The notes under the pieces were generated by a model. It did no database searches. It was given only the letters and a program-made list of their open reading frames with translations, and was not told where the DNA came from. DNA of 64,000 bases, from positions 2,482,001 to 2,546,000 of the forward strand of contig NZ_CP040908.1 in NCBI RefSeq assembly GCF_013488205.1. Reading direction: 5' to 3'. This DNA comes from Empedobacter falsenii. Lineage in GTDB: Bacteria > Bacteroidota > Bacteroidia > Flavobacteriales > Weeksellaceae. A program made the translations under genes and the position numbers. Below, one piece after another: positions 17,792 to 27,334 of the stretch. Position 1 is the stretch's first letter. Each line of letters opens with the position of its first letter.

Positions 17792-19431
17792 TTGGATAAT
17801 TTTTTCTGAATTTTATTTCGATCAGGAACTGTAGTCACCTCCTTTGTCAATGCTAATTTATAATAAAAACTCGCTTGTTGATAATCTTTCTGCTGAAAAT
17901 AATAATCGCCAACTTTGTCATAAACCAACCAAAAATCAGGATTATTCTGAATATAACTTGTTAAAAAAGTTTCCTCAATCTTCTTATTTTCTTTTATCAA
18001 CTTGTTGATTTCATGCGTTTGCTCACGGTATTTTTCATAATTAGAATAATCATCAGATAATACAAACATATCTTTTTCAATTCTCAAACTATCTACATTT
18101 AACGTATAATTTAAAATAGAATCATTAAAAATTTTATTCAAATCATAAGCTGTAAATTCGCCTAATTGATATGGATTTGATGAAACCCAAACCAATCGTT
18201 TATCTGGTTGAAAAACAACTGCGTGATGCGCTAATAATTGATTCAAAGCCTTTTCATTTCCGTAACCTAATTTGGTGTTTTTCAAACCATTTGTATCTCG
18301 TAATAAATCAACCATTTTAGTTGGATTCAGTTTATTTTCATTCGAAAGATGCTCTTCAATTTTTTCAAAACGATAAACCGAATGACTTTCCTCTTTCTGC
18401 GTATTATTTCGCTTATCATCCAAATAAACATCACTCTGAAAATGATTCGTACAAGCTAAATAAGGTTGATTCTGAACTTCATAAACACCAAACTTTTTAG
18501 GAGAAATTTCTATCAACACAACACGATGATCTTTTGCACTACCAATCATCATACTCTCAGAGACGAAAACCTTTTTAGTTTTTGCTATTTCAACCGCTTC
18601 ATCAATCGTTGAGGCATATTGTAAAACCTCTAAAGCAACGAGAGAAATGGGCGTTTTTGCTTTAAGTGGAATAGAAGATTTTCCAGCATTTATCGTTACT
18701 GTAAGCCCTTCCAAATTCATTCCAGACGAAACACCAATCATTCCGCCCCAAGTCACCGACATATAGGGATAACCAGAATTTGGCTTGACAAACGAAACTA
18801 TTTTATTCTTCGCAAAATCATCATTTGCATAAAAATCAAAATTGCGACCAATCAACAAGCCTCCATCTTCAGATTTATTATCCCAAACAGCCAAAGATGA
18901 ACAACCAACCAACATCAAATCATGCATAGCATGTCCTATATCGTGCGCCCCATGTAAAAAAAGATTACGATTATATTTGTCTATTAACGAATCGTAGCGG
19001 CTATTTGCAGACTCAGAAAGTCCATAAATTTGTGCTTTATATTCATTGTTGACATATTTATGTAAATCTCGATTATAATATTTGAGTACTTTAAAAAGAA
19101 ATTTTCTGCGTTTTTCAGAAGGAATAAAATCAGTTATCAAATTCATAAAAGATTGCTCTTGAAAAGCATATAATTCTTTCGTTAAAACGCCTGTTTTTTG
19201 ACCAATTTCTAACGGATCTCCGGAAACAAAAAGTTCCCAATTCTGCGTTTTATTTTTCTTTAAAAAATTATTTTCAATATAAAAAAGTGAATCATTGATT
19301 TCATTTCTACTGTATTGTTTTGATTGAAAAGTAGACAAATCAGGACGATTTTCTAAACTTTTTCTAACACCACAAGATATAAGCGTAAAAAAAATAAGCG
19401 TAAAAAAGTAAATGGTTTTATTCATTCGCAT
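17770..19431 (-). CDS. C45-family autoproteolytic acyltransferase/hydrolase, lipoprotein
   Basis: A lipoprotein signal peptide with lipobox LISC (Cys20) opens a 553-residue protein. The C45/Ntn nucleophile region is MLVGCSSLAVWDN (about residue 175), followed by LIGRNFDFY, a typical NRxFD-like block. The last 80 residues form helical repeats of TPR type (DYYFQQKDYQQASFYY). The family includes acyl-CoA:6-aminopenicillanate acyltransferase and phospholipase-like amidases. Within the flexirubin operon it may join or trim the polyene acyl ester in the periplasm; this is inference. Confidence 0.8.
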   Translation of the reverse strand: MRMNKTIYFFTLIFFTLISCGVRKSLENRPDLSTFQSKQYSRNEINDSLFYIENNFLKKNKTQNWELFVSGDPLEIGQKTGVLTKELYAFQEQSFMNLITDFIPSEKRRKFLFKVLKYYNRDLHKYVNNEYKAQIYGLSESANSRYDSLIDKYNRNLFLHGAHDIGHAMHDLMLVGCSSLAVWDNKSEDGGLLIGRNFDFYANDDFAKNKIVSFVKPNSGYPYMSVTWGGMIGVSSGMNLEGLTVTINAGKSSIPLKAKTPISLVALEVLQYASTIDEAVEIAKTKKVFVSESMMIGSAKDHRVVLIEISPKKFGVYEVQNQPYLACTNHFQSDVYLDDKRNNTQKEESHSVYRFEKIEEHLSNENKLNPTKMVDLLRDTNGLKNTKLGYGNEKALNQLLAHHAVVFQPDKRLVWVSSNPYQLGEFTAYDLNKIFNDSILNYTLNVDSLRIEKDMFVLSDDYSNYEKYREQTHEINKLIKENKKIEETFLTSYIQNNPDFWLVYDKVGDYYFQQKDYQQASFYYKLALTKEVTTVPDRNKIQKKLSKCSRKTR

Positions 19432-20989
19432 TTAGTTTTATTTCACGATGAACTTTGTTCATTAGATAGTCAGCGCCAAGGATTTCACAACAGGTTACAA
19501 ATGCACCAACCGTTACACCCAAAACTCCATGAACACGGACATTTTGGCCAGTAAAAAACACATTTTTCACTTTAGATCTTGGTGAAATAAATGTTTTCAT
19601 CGGATGATTACTATCTTTCAAATACCCATACATATTTCCTTTTTCAGAACCAATAAAATCGCGATAAGATAAAGGCGTAGAAGTATGAATTGAAGAAATT
19701 TTTTCTCTAATATCAGGAAATTTTTTCTCTAATTTACGAATGATTAATTCAGTTTTCTGACGTTTAAATTCTTCATATTCTTCTCCTCTTTTCCCATAAT
19801 TATCGTTAGTCTCAACATTATACGATTCTTCCCATTTTTGTACTTCATCAAACGTCATATATGTCATAACCGTCATACTTTCCGAATATTCTTCATCTTT
19901 TTGATCCATACTAAATGTTGCAATGTATGTATTTGGCCAATCGTTTGTAGGTTTTTCGTAGCTATCCCATACATCATTTATTGAGTTAAAATGATAAATA
20001 TTATGATTGATATAGGAAAAACTTTTAGGCTTAAAAACAATATAAATAGTAAATGCAGATGGCGTTACTTCCAAGCTTTTGACACGTCGAGAAAATGGTT
20101 TACCAAACTTACGCTCGCCTAACATGTCTATTGTTTTTTTAATGTCAATATTCGAAATGAATAAATCACCAAAGAAACTTTTTCCTTTTGTTGTTTCACA
20201 ACCAATTACTTCTTCATTTTCGTTCTGAACAAATGATCTTATTTCTTGGTATTTATAAATTTCACCGCCATATTTCTTTAATTCTTTGATCAAAAGTTTC
20301 GCAATTTGACTTCCTCCATTTACACATCGCCAAGCCGAATGTATATAAGAGTTAACCGAAAGCGCATGTATGTACAAAGGCGTTTTCTCTGCTTGTCCTA
20401 CATAAAGAAAATTATTCCCCACCAGAACTGCTTTCAAACGCTCATCTGTAAAAACAGAATCAATGTATTCTTTCGCATTAATCGACAAAAAATCTTCTTC
20501 ATCAGCAAAAGTTCCGATATTCAAATTATACATTGGAAAAGCAGAACATATTTCTTCTAATTTATTACTATATTGGATTAAATTTTCTTGTTCTTTAGGA
20601 AAAAGATGAGCTAATTGATCAACAAAATTCTGATACGTTTGCGCTATTGGATATTCCTGAGAATCATCATCAAACGAAATCATATCAAAACCATTTTTAT
20701 CCAACTGACGTAGTTTCAATTTGTCGGATATATTCAAATAACTGAAATAGTTATACAAGTTTTCTCCTTTATCTAAACCTCCAATATAATGAACGCCAGT
20801 ATCAAAAATTGTTTTATTTCGAACAAAAGTTTGCAAATTTCCTCCAAACTGATTATTCTTTTCCAATACCACAACTTTCTTCCCTTCTTTTGCCAAAATA
20901 AGCGCAGAAACAAGTCCACCCAAACCACTACCAATCACTACTACATCGTAATGAGGTTCAAAATTATTTTGTGTAAACTGTGTATTCAT
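19418..20989 (-). CDS. CrtI-like FAD/NAD(P)-dependent oxidoreductase
   Basis: A flavoprotein of 523 residues. The N-terminal dinucleotide motif VVVIGSGLGGLVSALILAKE is followed by LEKNNQFGGNLQTF, and the C-terminal FAD motif is FFTGQNVRVHGVLGVTVGAF. This is the phytoene-desaturase/retinol-saturase fold. In the pigment cluster it could desaturate or saturate the polyene or the alkyl chain. The start at MNTQFTQNN (20989) is preferred over the upstream one at 21034, which overlaps the preceding gene. The substrate is not known. Confidence 0.85.
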   Translation of the reverse strand: MNTQFTQNNFEPHYDVVVIGSGLGGLVSALILAKEGKKVVVLEKNNQFGGNLQTFVRNKTIFDTGVHYIGGLDKGENLYNYFSYLNISDKLKLRQLDKNGFDMISFDDDSQEYPIAQTYQNFVDQLAHLFPKEQENLIQYSNKLEEICSAFPMYNLNIGTFADEEDFLSINAKEYIDSVFTDERLKAVLVGNNFLYVGQAEKTPLYIHALSVNSYIHSAWRCVNGGSQIAKLLIKELKKYGGEIYKYQEIRSFVQNENEEVIGCETTKGKSFFGDLFISNIDIKKTIDMLGERKFGKPFSRRVKSLEVTPSAFTIYIVFKPKSFSYINHNIYHFNSINDVWDSYEKPTNDWPNTYIATFSMDQKDEEYSESMTVMTYMTFDEVQKWEESYNVETNDNYGKRGEEYEEFKRQKTELIIRKLEKKFPDIREKISSIHTSTPLSYRDFIGSEKGNMYGYLKDSNHPMKTFISPRSKVKNVFFTGQNVRVHGVLGVTVGAFVTCCEILGADYLMNKVHREIKLNANE

Positions 20990-22322
20990 TTGTTTCTGTT
21001 TGTTGGACAAAACTTGTAAAAAGTGATTCGTCAATATTTCTATTCTTTAAAACAACAATTTTCTCAAATTGATTTATTGTTTCTTGATAAATATTCTCAA
21101 TATCAGTTGAAATTAAAAGCGTCGTATATTCATCTATAACGTTAAAATTAGAACGATATTCTAACGAACGGATTTTTGTAATATAATTTGTTGCAGCAAC
21201 CTCTCGCTTTTCTTCCTCTTTTACAAACGTTATTATTTTTCGGTTGGCTTGTTGCATCAATAATAGAAAATCAATTTGTCCAAAATCATTCGAAAAATGA
21301 ACTATTTTTTCATCTTTCGTAAATGTATTATTCAGTTGATGATAAACAGATTTATTCAAACTAAAATCCTTTTTTACAACTTGAATTATTTCAGATTCTT
21401 TGTACAAAAAACTTAAAAATAATTTCTGTTTCCAATAATTTTCATCTTCATGTTGATTTCGAATTTCTTGAAAATTAACTTTAAATTCTTTACTGATTTT
21501 TTTCGTTCGCTCCGAATAATTTGATCCATAATTTTCATCATTCCAAGCAATTCTTTTACCAATTATTGAATAAATATGTCCATCAAAAATTAAAAATTCT
21601 CCTTTCGGAATAATCTCAGAATTCCCATGAATATAAATTGGTAAAATATCAAGTTGCAATTTCTCCGCCAAATAAAATGCACCTTTGTGAAAACGATTGA
21701 TATTATTTGTTCGAGAACGCGTTCCTTCAGGAAAAATCATCAACGAAAACTCATTCCCAATTCGAGTTTTAATCTCTTCAATATTATTTTCAACACCATT
21801 TGAAACGGGATAAAAACCAGCCATTTTCACAGCTTCACCAAAAATCGGCGATTTATAAACCCAATCATTTACCAAAAAAACAATTTTAGGCGTACACATT
21901 CCAATCGCCAACGTATCCAAGAACGAAGTGTGATTCGCAATTATGATTGACTGTTTCTTAAAATCTTCTTGATTTGGATTAATAATTTTCTTGACAACCG
22001 TTGGTTTTAACATCAACACAGATTTCATAAAAGTTGACATTCCCCAACCAAAAAGTTTATATTTTTTTTCTTTCGTGATTGGTAAAATAAGCATCAAAAA
22101 TCGAAGGATCAAAGACGTTATTGTACCAAATAATCCAAAATAAATAAAGAAAATTCCACTTTGTATTGCCAACCACAACGTCATTGGACTTTTACCTTGT
22201 TTTGGTCGATTCGAAATAAAAAATCGAAATAAAATTGGGTAGAAAATAAATGTAATCACTAGTGCTGCTACAACTCCAACCAAAGAAACTGATGCGATTG
22301 ATTTTAAAGCTGGATTTAGCAA
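20964..22322 (-). CDS. Acyltransferase/methyltransferase-like C-terminal fragment of the broken fusion
   Basis: The first 40 residues are the last MMPL helix. The PlsC motifs are NHTSFLD (about 130-136) and FPEGTRSR (197-204). The final 150 residues follow a Rossmann strand order (KIVHFSNDFG, KIITFVKEE, NFNVID, TTLLISTD, EKIVVL), but the glycine-rich SAM loop is lost. The only available start is a TTG inside the MMPL part, so independent translation is doubtful. Confidence 0.65.
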   Translation of the reverse strand: MLNPALKSIASVSLVGVVAALVITFIFYPILFRFFISNRPKQGKSPMTLWLAIQSGIFFIYFGLFGTITSLILRFLMLILPITKEKKYKLFGWGMSTFMKSVLMLKPTVVKKIINPNQEDFKKQSIIIANHTSFLDTLAIGMCTPKIVFLVNDWVYKSPIFGEAVKMAGFYPVSNGVENNIEEIKTRIGNEFSLMIFPEGTRSRTNNINRFHKGAFYLAEKLQLDILPIYIHGNSEIIPKGEFLIFDGHIYSIIGKRIAWNDENYGSNYSERTKKISKEFKVNFQEIRNQHEDENYWKQKLFLSFLYKESEIIQVVKKDFSLNKSVYHQLNNTFTKDEKIVHFSNDFGQIDFLLLMQQANRKIITFVKEEEKREVAATNYITKIRSLEYRSNFNVIDEYTTLLISTDIENIYQETINQFEKIVVLKNRNIDESLFTSFVQQTETNEYTVYTK

Positions 22323-24621
22323 AAATTAACGCTCCAATTGCTAAAATTGTCGTGATAACTGCTAACAAAATCGAAGTTCGATAAGTAGGCATTTCATCTT
22401 TTCCAGTCGTATATTCTTTTTGTAAAGCACTCGTCATAAAAATACTAAAATCGACACCATGACCAAAAACCAACGTACAAACAATACTACTAAAAATATT
22501 AAGTTTAATATCAAAAAGTCCCATCAATCCAGCTGTAACCAAACCTGATAATGCGATAGGAATCGCACTAATAATCACCAATTCGATACGTCGGAAAAAA
22601 TACCACAATATTAATAAAACAGCAATAAACGAATAGTTGACAAGATTATTAAAATCTGTTACTAGGTTTCCTAAAAAGTTTTCGTTTAACTGTTTACGAT
22701 CAATTACAATTGTTTCTTTATTATGATATTGTTTGATGAAATTTTCTCGGCTTTCTTCCTTTAATTTGACTAAAGTAGAAATCGTATAAAAACCATTTTT
22801 TTGCGAAACAAATTCTTCAAAAAGCGATGGATTAAACGCGCGATAATCTTCTAATTTTAAAGGTTGATATGCTTTATCAAAAATTGAGAAAAATTGATTA
22901 TAAATTTCTTCTTTGAAACCATATTTTTTTCCATCCTTGATAAATTCATTCTTCACAAAATTCACTTTCTCTGAATTCCAGAAATTTTCCCAGTCTTTTA
23001 TTTTTTCTTGTTGAACAGAAGTTGGCAAAACTAACGATTGAATGGAATTATAACTTAAAATCTCATCCTTACCTTCTGCTTTTTGCAACTTATTTGTTAA
23101 CGCTATATTTTGATTTAAAACATCTTCGACATTATTTCCATAATTTACAACATACAATGATTTTGAGATAGAATTAGACGAAGTCTCTAACTTTTGTTCG
23201 GCTATTTTTTGGTCGGTTGGAACGTAATTCAATTTAGATAAATCTTTATCAAAATTGACATTATTAAACGTAAAACAACTCACAATAATCAAAAGAACAC
23301 AAGCACCAATCAATATCTTGTTATTATGAAATGAAAAGAACGCTAACTTCTCGATTATTGAAGAATTATTTTCAATCGCATCTTGTTTTGGATGATATAA
23401 ATGTGGAATAATCAATAAAGAAAAAACACCAGAAACAATAACTGTTATTCCAGCAAAAATTCCTAAATCTTTCAACACATCCGATTTCACAAAAAGTAAA
23501 CACAAAAATGCAATCGCTGTAGTTGTACAGCTCATGATAAGCGGTTTTGTAATCTCTTTAAATAAAGTCTTTGAATCACTATTGTGCTTATAATGCGTCA
23601 TGATATGCAACGAATAATCAATCGTTATTCCTAATAAAACTGCTCCAATACTCAATGAAATTGCAGAAATTGTACCTTGAATAAAATACAAAAGTGCCAA
23701 AGCAAAGAAAAAACCAAAAACGGAAGGAATAAAAATAATTATTGGAATGTAAATTTTTCGATAAAAAACCATTAAAATCACCATTAATGTAATCATCGAA
23801 ATCAAAACAGTTGTAATAATATCTTGTTTAATTTGCTTTGCATTCGCAACTGCAATAAAGCTTGAACCAAAATAACTTAATGTTGATTTCCCGCTATATT
23901 CAGGATTTAAATGTTGTTGAATTTCCTCTAAACGATTGACAAATTCGGTATTATGTTCTGTTTCACTTCCTGAAAATTTAGGATTGATAAAAAGAAATAA
24001 TTTCGAATGATCTTTCGTTACAATAAATCCATTGTAAACCTCGAAATCATCCGTCAAATTCTTTTCTTTTAAACGATTTAACGCAACAAAAGTCAATCCA
24101 AGCGGATCTTTCAACATAAACTCTTTCGAAACAATTCCAGTCGGGGTAATCAAGCTTTTATAATTACTTTCAACAATAGAAGCTATCGAATCTTTAGACA
24201 ATTTTCGCTCTAACGTTTTATAATCTTCTTTCTCTAAAAAAAGTGGTAAATTTTGATGAACAAAATCAAAAGTCGAAGCAAAATTATCTAAATCATACTG
24301 CCCTTGAATGTCATTATAATAGTTATTTAACGGTTGAATACTATCTAAAAAATCAGTTGCCTGAGCCGTCATATCATCCAATGTTCCAGCTTTTTCTTTT
24401 TCGATAATCACCGCAACTTTATCCGTAAATTTTAATTGAGCAATAACCTTTGCTATTGCATCATTTTTCTCATCTTTCGGAATGATTCGCGTAATATCTT
24501 CTTCAAATTTTAGTCGATTTGCAAAAAAAGCACAACCAACTAAAAAGAGAATAAAAAATAATACACTCAACCATTTATTCGCTCTGATTTTTAAAAATAT
24601 GTTATAGAAAAATTTATGCAT
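22192..24621 (-). CDS. MMPL-family exporter, N-terminal fragment of the broken fusion
   Basis: Two MMPL/RND-like repeats of membrane helices are visible: one around residues 255-400, ending before a large periplasmic loop, and one from about 640, including VFGHGVDFSIFMTS. The last 40 residues are out of frame. The real domain continues in the next frame, so the final helices are missing from this product. Confidence 0.7.
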   Translation of the reverse strand: MHKFFYNIFLKIRANKWLSVLFFILFLVGCAFFANRLKFEEDITRIIPKDEKNDAIAKVIAQLKFTDKVAVIIEKEKAGTLDDMTAQATDFLDSIQPLNNYYNDIQGQYDLDNFASTFDFVHQNLPLFLEKEDYKTLERKLSKDSIASIVESNYKSLITPTGIVSKEFMLKDPLGLTFVALNRLKEKNLTDDFEVYNGFIVTKDHSKLFLFINPKFSGSETEHNTEFVNRLEEIQQHLNPEYSGKSTLSYFGSSFIAVANAKQIKQDIITTVLISMITLMVILMVFYRKIYIPIIIFIPSVFGFFFALALLYFIQGTISAISLSIGAVLLGITIDYSLHIMTHYKHNSDSKTLFKEITKPLIMSCTTTAIAFLCLLFVKSDVLKDLGIFAGITVIVSGVFSLLIIPHLYHPKQDAIENNSSIIEKLAFFSFHNNKILIGACVLLIIVSCFTFNNVNFDKDLSKLNYVPTDQKIAEQKLETSSNSISKSLYVVNYGNNVEDVLNQNIALTNKLQKAEGKDEILSYNSIQSLVLPTSVQQEKIKDWENFWNSEKVNFVKNEFIKDGKKYGFKEEIYNQFFSIFDKAYQPLKLEDYRAFNPSLFEEFVSQKNGFYTISTLVKLKEESRENFIKQYHNKETIVIDRKQLNENFLGNLVTDFNNLVNYSFIAVLLILWYFFRRIELVIISAIPIALSGLVTAGLMGLFDIKLNIFSSIVCTLVFGHGVDFSIFMTSALQKEYTTGKDEMPTYRTSILLAVITTILAIGALIFAKSSFKINRISFFGWSCSSTSDYIYFLPNFISIFYFESTKTR

Positions 24622-24663
24622 TCTTAATTGTCTTTTGACTGAAATAAGTTAATAAAAAATAAC

Positions 24664-25797
24664 TTACAATTCCACTAACAATACTACAAAAATTGCTAAA
24701 ACCAGGCTTCCTACAATGTAACGAAGAAGATTTTTCTTAATAATTTCGAAAGAAACCAAACTCAAATCCAAATGAAAATTGTCCTGCAAAATAAATCCAC
24801 CTGTCAACAAAGAAAGATAAATAATTATCGGAATCATTGGCGGAATACTAATATTGGAACAAAAGAAACTGATGACTTTATTTAGGCGAAACATTGATGC
24901 TAAAAAAATGGATAAAAAAGTTTGAAAGCCCCAAAATGGTGCAATTCCAAGGAAAATCCCCAAAGCAATTGAAAGCGCTTTTACTTTATTACTATCATTA
25001 CTTCCTAAGATATCCTCTTTAATGAATGTTCGAATATTTTTTTTTTTGAAACTGAAGAAAAAATTACGTGGTTTGATGTAAAAAATCGTCAAAAAAACCA
25101 GAAAAGTATTCAGAATACTAATTCTCGTAAAATCTTGAAATGGACGAAAATGTGAAACACGTTCGTTTGGATCGTACAAAATATCAATTGGAATATTCGT
25201 TACCTCAATTCCTTTCCAAGCTGTTCGTACAATGATTTCAATTTCGAATTCGAATTTATTTGTCCAAAACTTTTTCGGAATAAATTTCAATGGATACAAA
25301 CGATAACCAGATTGTGTATCATTCAGCTTAATTCCTGTCTCAAACCAAAACCAAAAATTAGAAAACTTATTTCCAAAACTACTTTTCTTCGGAATGCCAT
25401 CTTGCTCCATTTGACGACTTCCAATAATTAAAACAGGCTTATTTTTTTGCTCTAATTCTGTAATAAAATTTGGAATATCATGCGGAAAATGTTGACCATC
25501 CGAATCGATTGTCAATGCATAATGGTAGCCTTTTTCTCGCGCAGTTTTAAAACCAATACGTAGTGCATTACCTTTTCCTTTATTTTCAGAGAGTTCAACT
25601 ACAATAAACTGATTCTGATAATCTTTTAAAATTTCGGAAGTAGAATCCGTCGATCCATCATTTATAACAATAATTTGATTCGTGTACTCCAAAACTCCAT
25701 CAATCACACGTTTCAATGTTTTATGATTGTTGTAAGTCGGAATAAGTACACAAACTTTTTGTTCGTCTATTTTATGTCGAATAATCGAAAAATCCAT
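24664..25797 (-). CDS. Family 2 glycosyltransferase fused to a DUF2062 domain
   Basis: The N-terminal GT-A part has CVLIPTYNNHKTLKR, then VINDGSTDST and the metal-binding TIDSDGQH (about residue 97). After residue 250 a DUF2062 region follows: basic KKKNIRTFIKED, then membrane helices with GIAPFWGFQTFLS and IPPMIPIIIY. It likely moves a sugar or a lipid head group at the inner membrane for the pigment or an associated glycolipid. It sits four bases from the small secreted protein downstream of the hotdog gene. Confidence 0.85.
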   Translation of the reverse strand: MDFSIIRHKIDEQKVCVLIPTYNNHKTLKRVIDGVLEYTNQIIVINDGSTDSTSEILKDYQNQFIVVELSENKGKGNALRIGFKTAREKGYHYALTIDSDGQHFPHDIPNFITELEQKNKPVLIIGSRQMEQDGIPKKSSFGNKFSNFWFWFETGIKLNDTQSGYRLYPLKFIPKKFWTNKFEFEIEIIVRTAWKGIEVTNIPIDILYDPNERVSHFRPFQDFTRISILNTFLVFLTIFYIKPRNFFFSFKKKNIRTFIKEDILGSNDSNKVKALSIALGIFLGIAPFWGFQTFLSIFLASMFRLNKVISFFCSNISIPPMIPIIIYLSLLTGGFILQDNFHLDLSLVSFEIIKKNLLRYIVGSLVLAIFVVLLVEL

Positions 25798-25800
25798 TGA

Positions 25801-26283
25801 TTAATTTAGTTTTTTCAGCTGCTGCGCTGTAAAAGTATTGTATTTTTTAGCGTAAGATTTCACCAAAGTTTTTACTTCTTTTGGTGCAGAACTATAATTT
25901 TCGACAATGAATGTTTTATCTTCTTGTATATTTTGATTGTACTTGATAAATTTTGGAATATTCTCTTGCACAATCAATCGAATTAAACGGTTTTCAACAT
26001 CTTTCGAGTCCTTTTTTATCGAATTATTGATCAAAGTTGCTCCATCCGTAAAATATTGTTTCTTTGTTTCTTTATCTTTTATATACCTTGCTTTCAGAAT
26101 TTTAGAGGCTCCTTTATATGCAATAATTGTTTGATTATCACCCGAATAATCATCTAATTTATTATACAAAATAGATACATTATTTGATGATTTCGAAGCG
26201 TTTTCAAAATCTGTTCTCAATTCGGATAAAGTTAATCCAAAGAAAAATGAAACCGATAAAAAGATAGATAATAGAGTTTTCAT
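25801..26283 (-). CDS. Small exported protein (160 aa), unknown
   Basis: A signal peptide (KTLLSIFLSVSFFFGLTLS) precedes a helical domain of about 140 residues rich in Lys and Asn, with a GASKILKARYIKDK stretch. The family was not recognised. It directly follows the hotdog gene (1-nt overlap) in the flexirubin operon, so it is probably a periplasmic accessory. Confidence 0.6.
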   Translation of the reverse strand: MKTLLSIFLSVSFFFGLTLSELRTDFENASKSSNNVSILYNKLDDYSGDNQTIIAYKGASKILKARYIKDKETKKQYFTDGATLINNSIKKDSKDVENRLIRLIVQENIPKFIKYNQNIQEDKTFIVENYSSAPKEVKTLVKSYAKKYNTFTAQQLKKLN

Positions 26284-26654
26284 TAATCCAAAACTTTATA
26301 AATTGCACTAAATTTCAACGCATTTGTCGTTTCAAAAAATGAAGAATTTTTCACTTTCACTTCATTATTTTCACAAACAACATTCAAACTCAAATCCAAA
26401 ATAGGATTGATAAACGGATTTATTGTCGCCATAAATTTCACATTCGAAACTTTAGACAAAAACAAATCTTTCGAAACAAAACCTTCTGTTATTTCCTTTA
26501 TAATCTGCATCATGCAAACACCAGGTGTAATTGGATTATTTGGAAAATGACCTTCGAAAACTTGATGATTTGGATTCAATTCAATTTGAACTTTAAAATT
26601 ATTTTCATCAATTTTTTCAGTATTTTTAATGGTATATAGATTAGGAATAAGCAT
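26283..26654 (-). CDS. Hotdog-fold 3-hydroxyacyl-ACP dehydratase-like protein
   Basis: A 123-residue FabZ/FabA-like hotdog with the block HFPNNPITPGVCMMQ (about residues 35-49). The catalytic His is kept, while the following acidic position is Gln, so activity may differ. It belongs to the polyene assembly set, supplying the dehydration that makes each double bond. The other two hotdogs of the operon are at 36626-37526. Confidence 0.8.
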   Translation of the reverse strand: MLIPNLYTIKNTEKIDENNFKVQIELNPNHQVFEGHFPNNPITPGVCMMQIIKEITEGFVSKDLFLSKVSNVKFMATINPFINPILDLSLNVVCENNEVKVKNSSFFETTNALKFSAIYKVLD

Positions 26655-26710
26655 TTGTAATAGTTTTGAATTACAAATATAATCTAAAAAAAGATGATTT
26701 GTACGTTAGT

Positions 26711-27334
26711 TTATTCTTCCTCTAATTGTATATTTACTTTTGTAAGTGTAATACTTAAATTGAAGTGGTTATGTTTAATTGAAATCTGTTCTGGAAAATC
26801 TGTTAAATCTGTCGAAAATTGGTTAATTGTTTTTATTTTATTATTCTTTAAATGAACCAATTCTTGAAAATAATTTGATTCATTCTTAGCAAAAATTAAA
26901 CTCACTTCTTTTGATTTTAAAATCGTTTGATTTGTCGTTTTTATACGCTCATCAACTTGAAAATCATTTTTAAAAATAGCTTGTAAATCATCTGCAAGAG
27001 TTTTTACAACCATTTTTTTATTCAAATCTGGCATCGCATAATTCAAGGTATAATCGTGGTCTGTGACTGACAAATCAAATAACGTATTCCCAAAATCAGA
27101 CGTCATTACCACACGATGCGAGTTATAACCCAATTTTTTCACAACAAAATTACCTTTCATTTCCTTTTTCATGAACGTAATCTTGAAACGGTAACTATAT
27201 TCTTTATCAATTGAACTAAAATATGGGTTCAAAAACTCCCTTTCATCCTTTTGTTGTTCTTGTATATCAGCAATTTTGTAAGCCGTACCACAAGAAGTTA
27301 AAATGAAAAAACTAAGGATTAAAAACAGACGCAT
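26711..27334 (-). CDS. Outer-membrane lipoprotein, unknown
   Basis: A lipoprotein signal MRLFLILSFFILTSC (lipobox LTSC) is followed by a beta-rich domain of 190 residues with VVMTSDFGNTLFDLSVTDHD. It overlaps the LolA-like gene by 23 nt. Together they look like a localisation pair that carries the pigment or lipoprotein to the outer membrane. The beta-rich fold may be LolB-like, but I cannot confirm it. Confidence 0.7.
   Translation of the reverse strand: MRLFLILSFFILTSCGTAYKIADIQEQQKDEREFLNPYFSSIDKEYSYRFKITFMKKEMKGNFVVKKLGYNSHRVVMTSDFGNTLFDLSVTDHDYTLNYAMPDLNKKMVVKTLADDLQAIFKNDFQVDERIKTTNQTILKSKEVSLIFAKNESNYFQELVHLKNNKIKTINQFSTDLTDFPEQISIKHNHFNLSITLTKVNIQLEEE

Larger units (their letters stand above)
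20964..24621 (-). pseudogene. Frameshifted MMPL transporter / lysophospholipid acyltransferase / methyltransferase-like fusion gene
   Basis: One reading frame of an MMPL exporter runs to about residue 769 (ending ALIFAK), then goes out of register and finishes in 40 foreign residues. The next frame takes up exactly there with NPALKSIASVSLVGVV, the rest of the last MMPL domain. It continues into a PlsC acyltransferase domain and a C-terminal Rossmann-like remnant. A net change of +2 or -1 base near 22315-22325 restores one 1,220-residue protein, matching the three-domain protein known from flavobacterial flexirubin clusters. As sequenced, full-length product is not expected unless frameshifting occurs. 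Confidence 0.8.

Noticed and set aside
22300-22330. Programmed frameshifting to join the MMPL and acyltransferase frames
   Set aside because: No slippery heptamer of the X XXY YYZ type is seen at the join; an indel is simpler.
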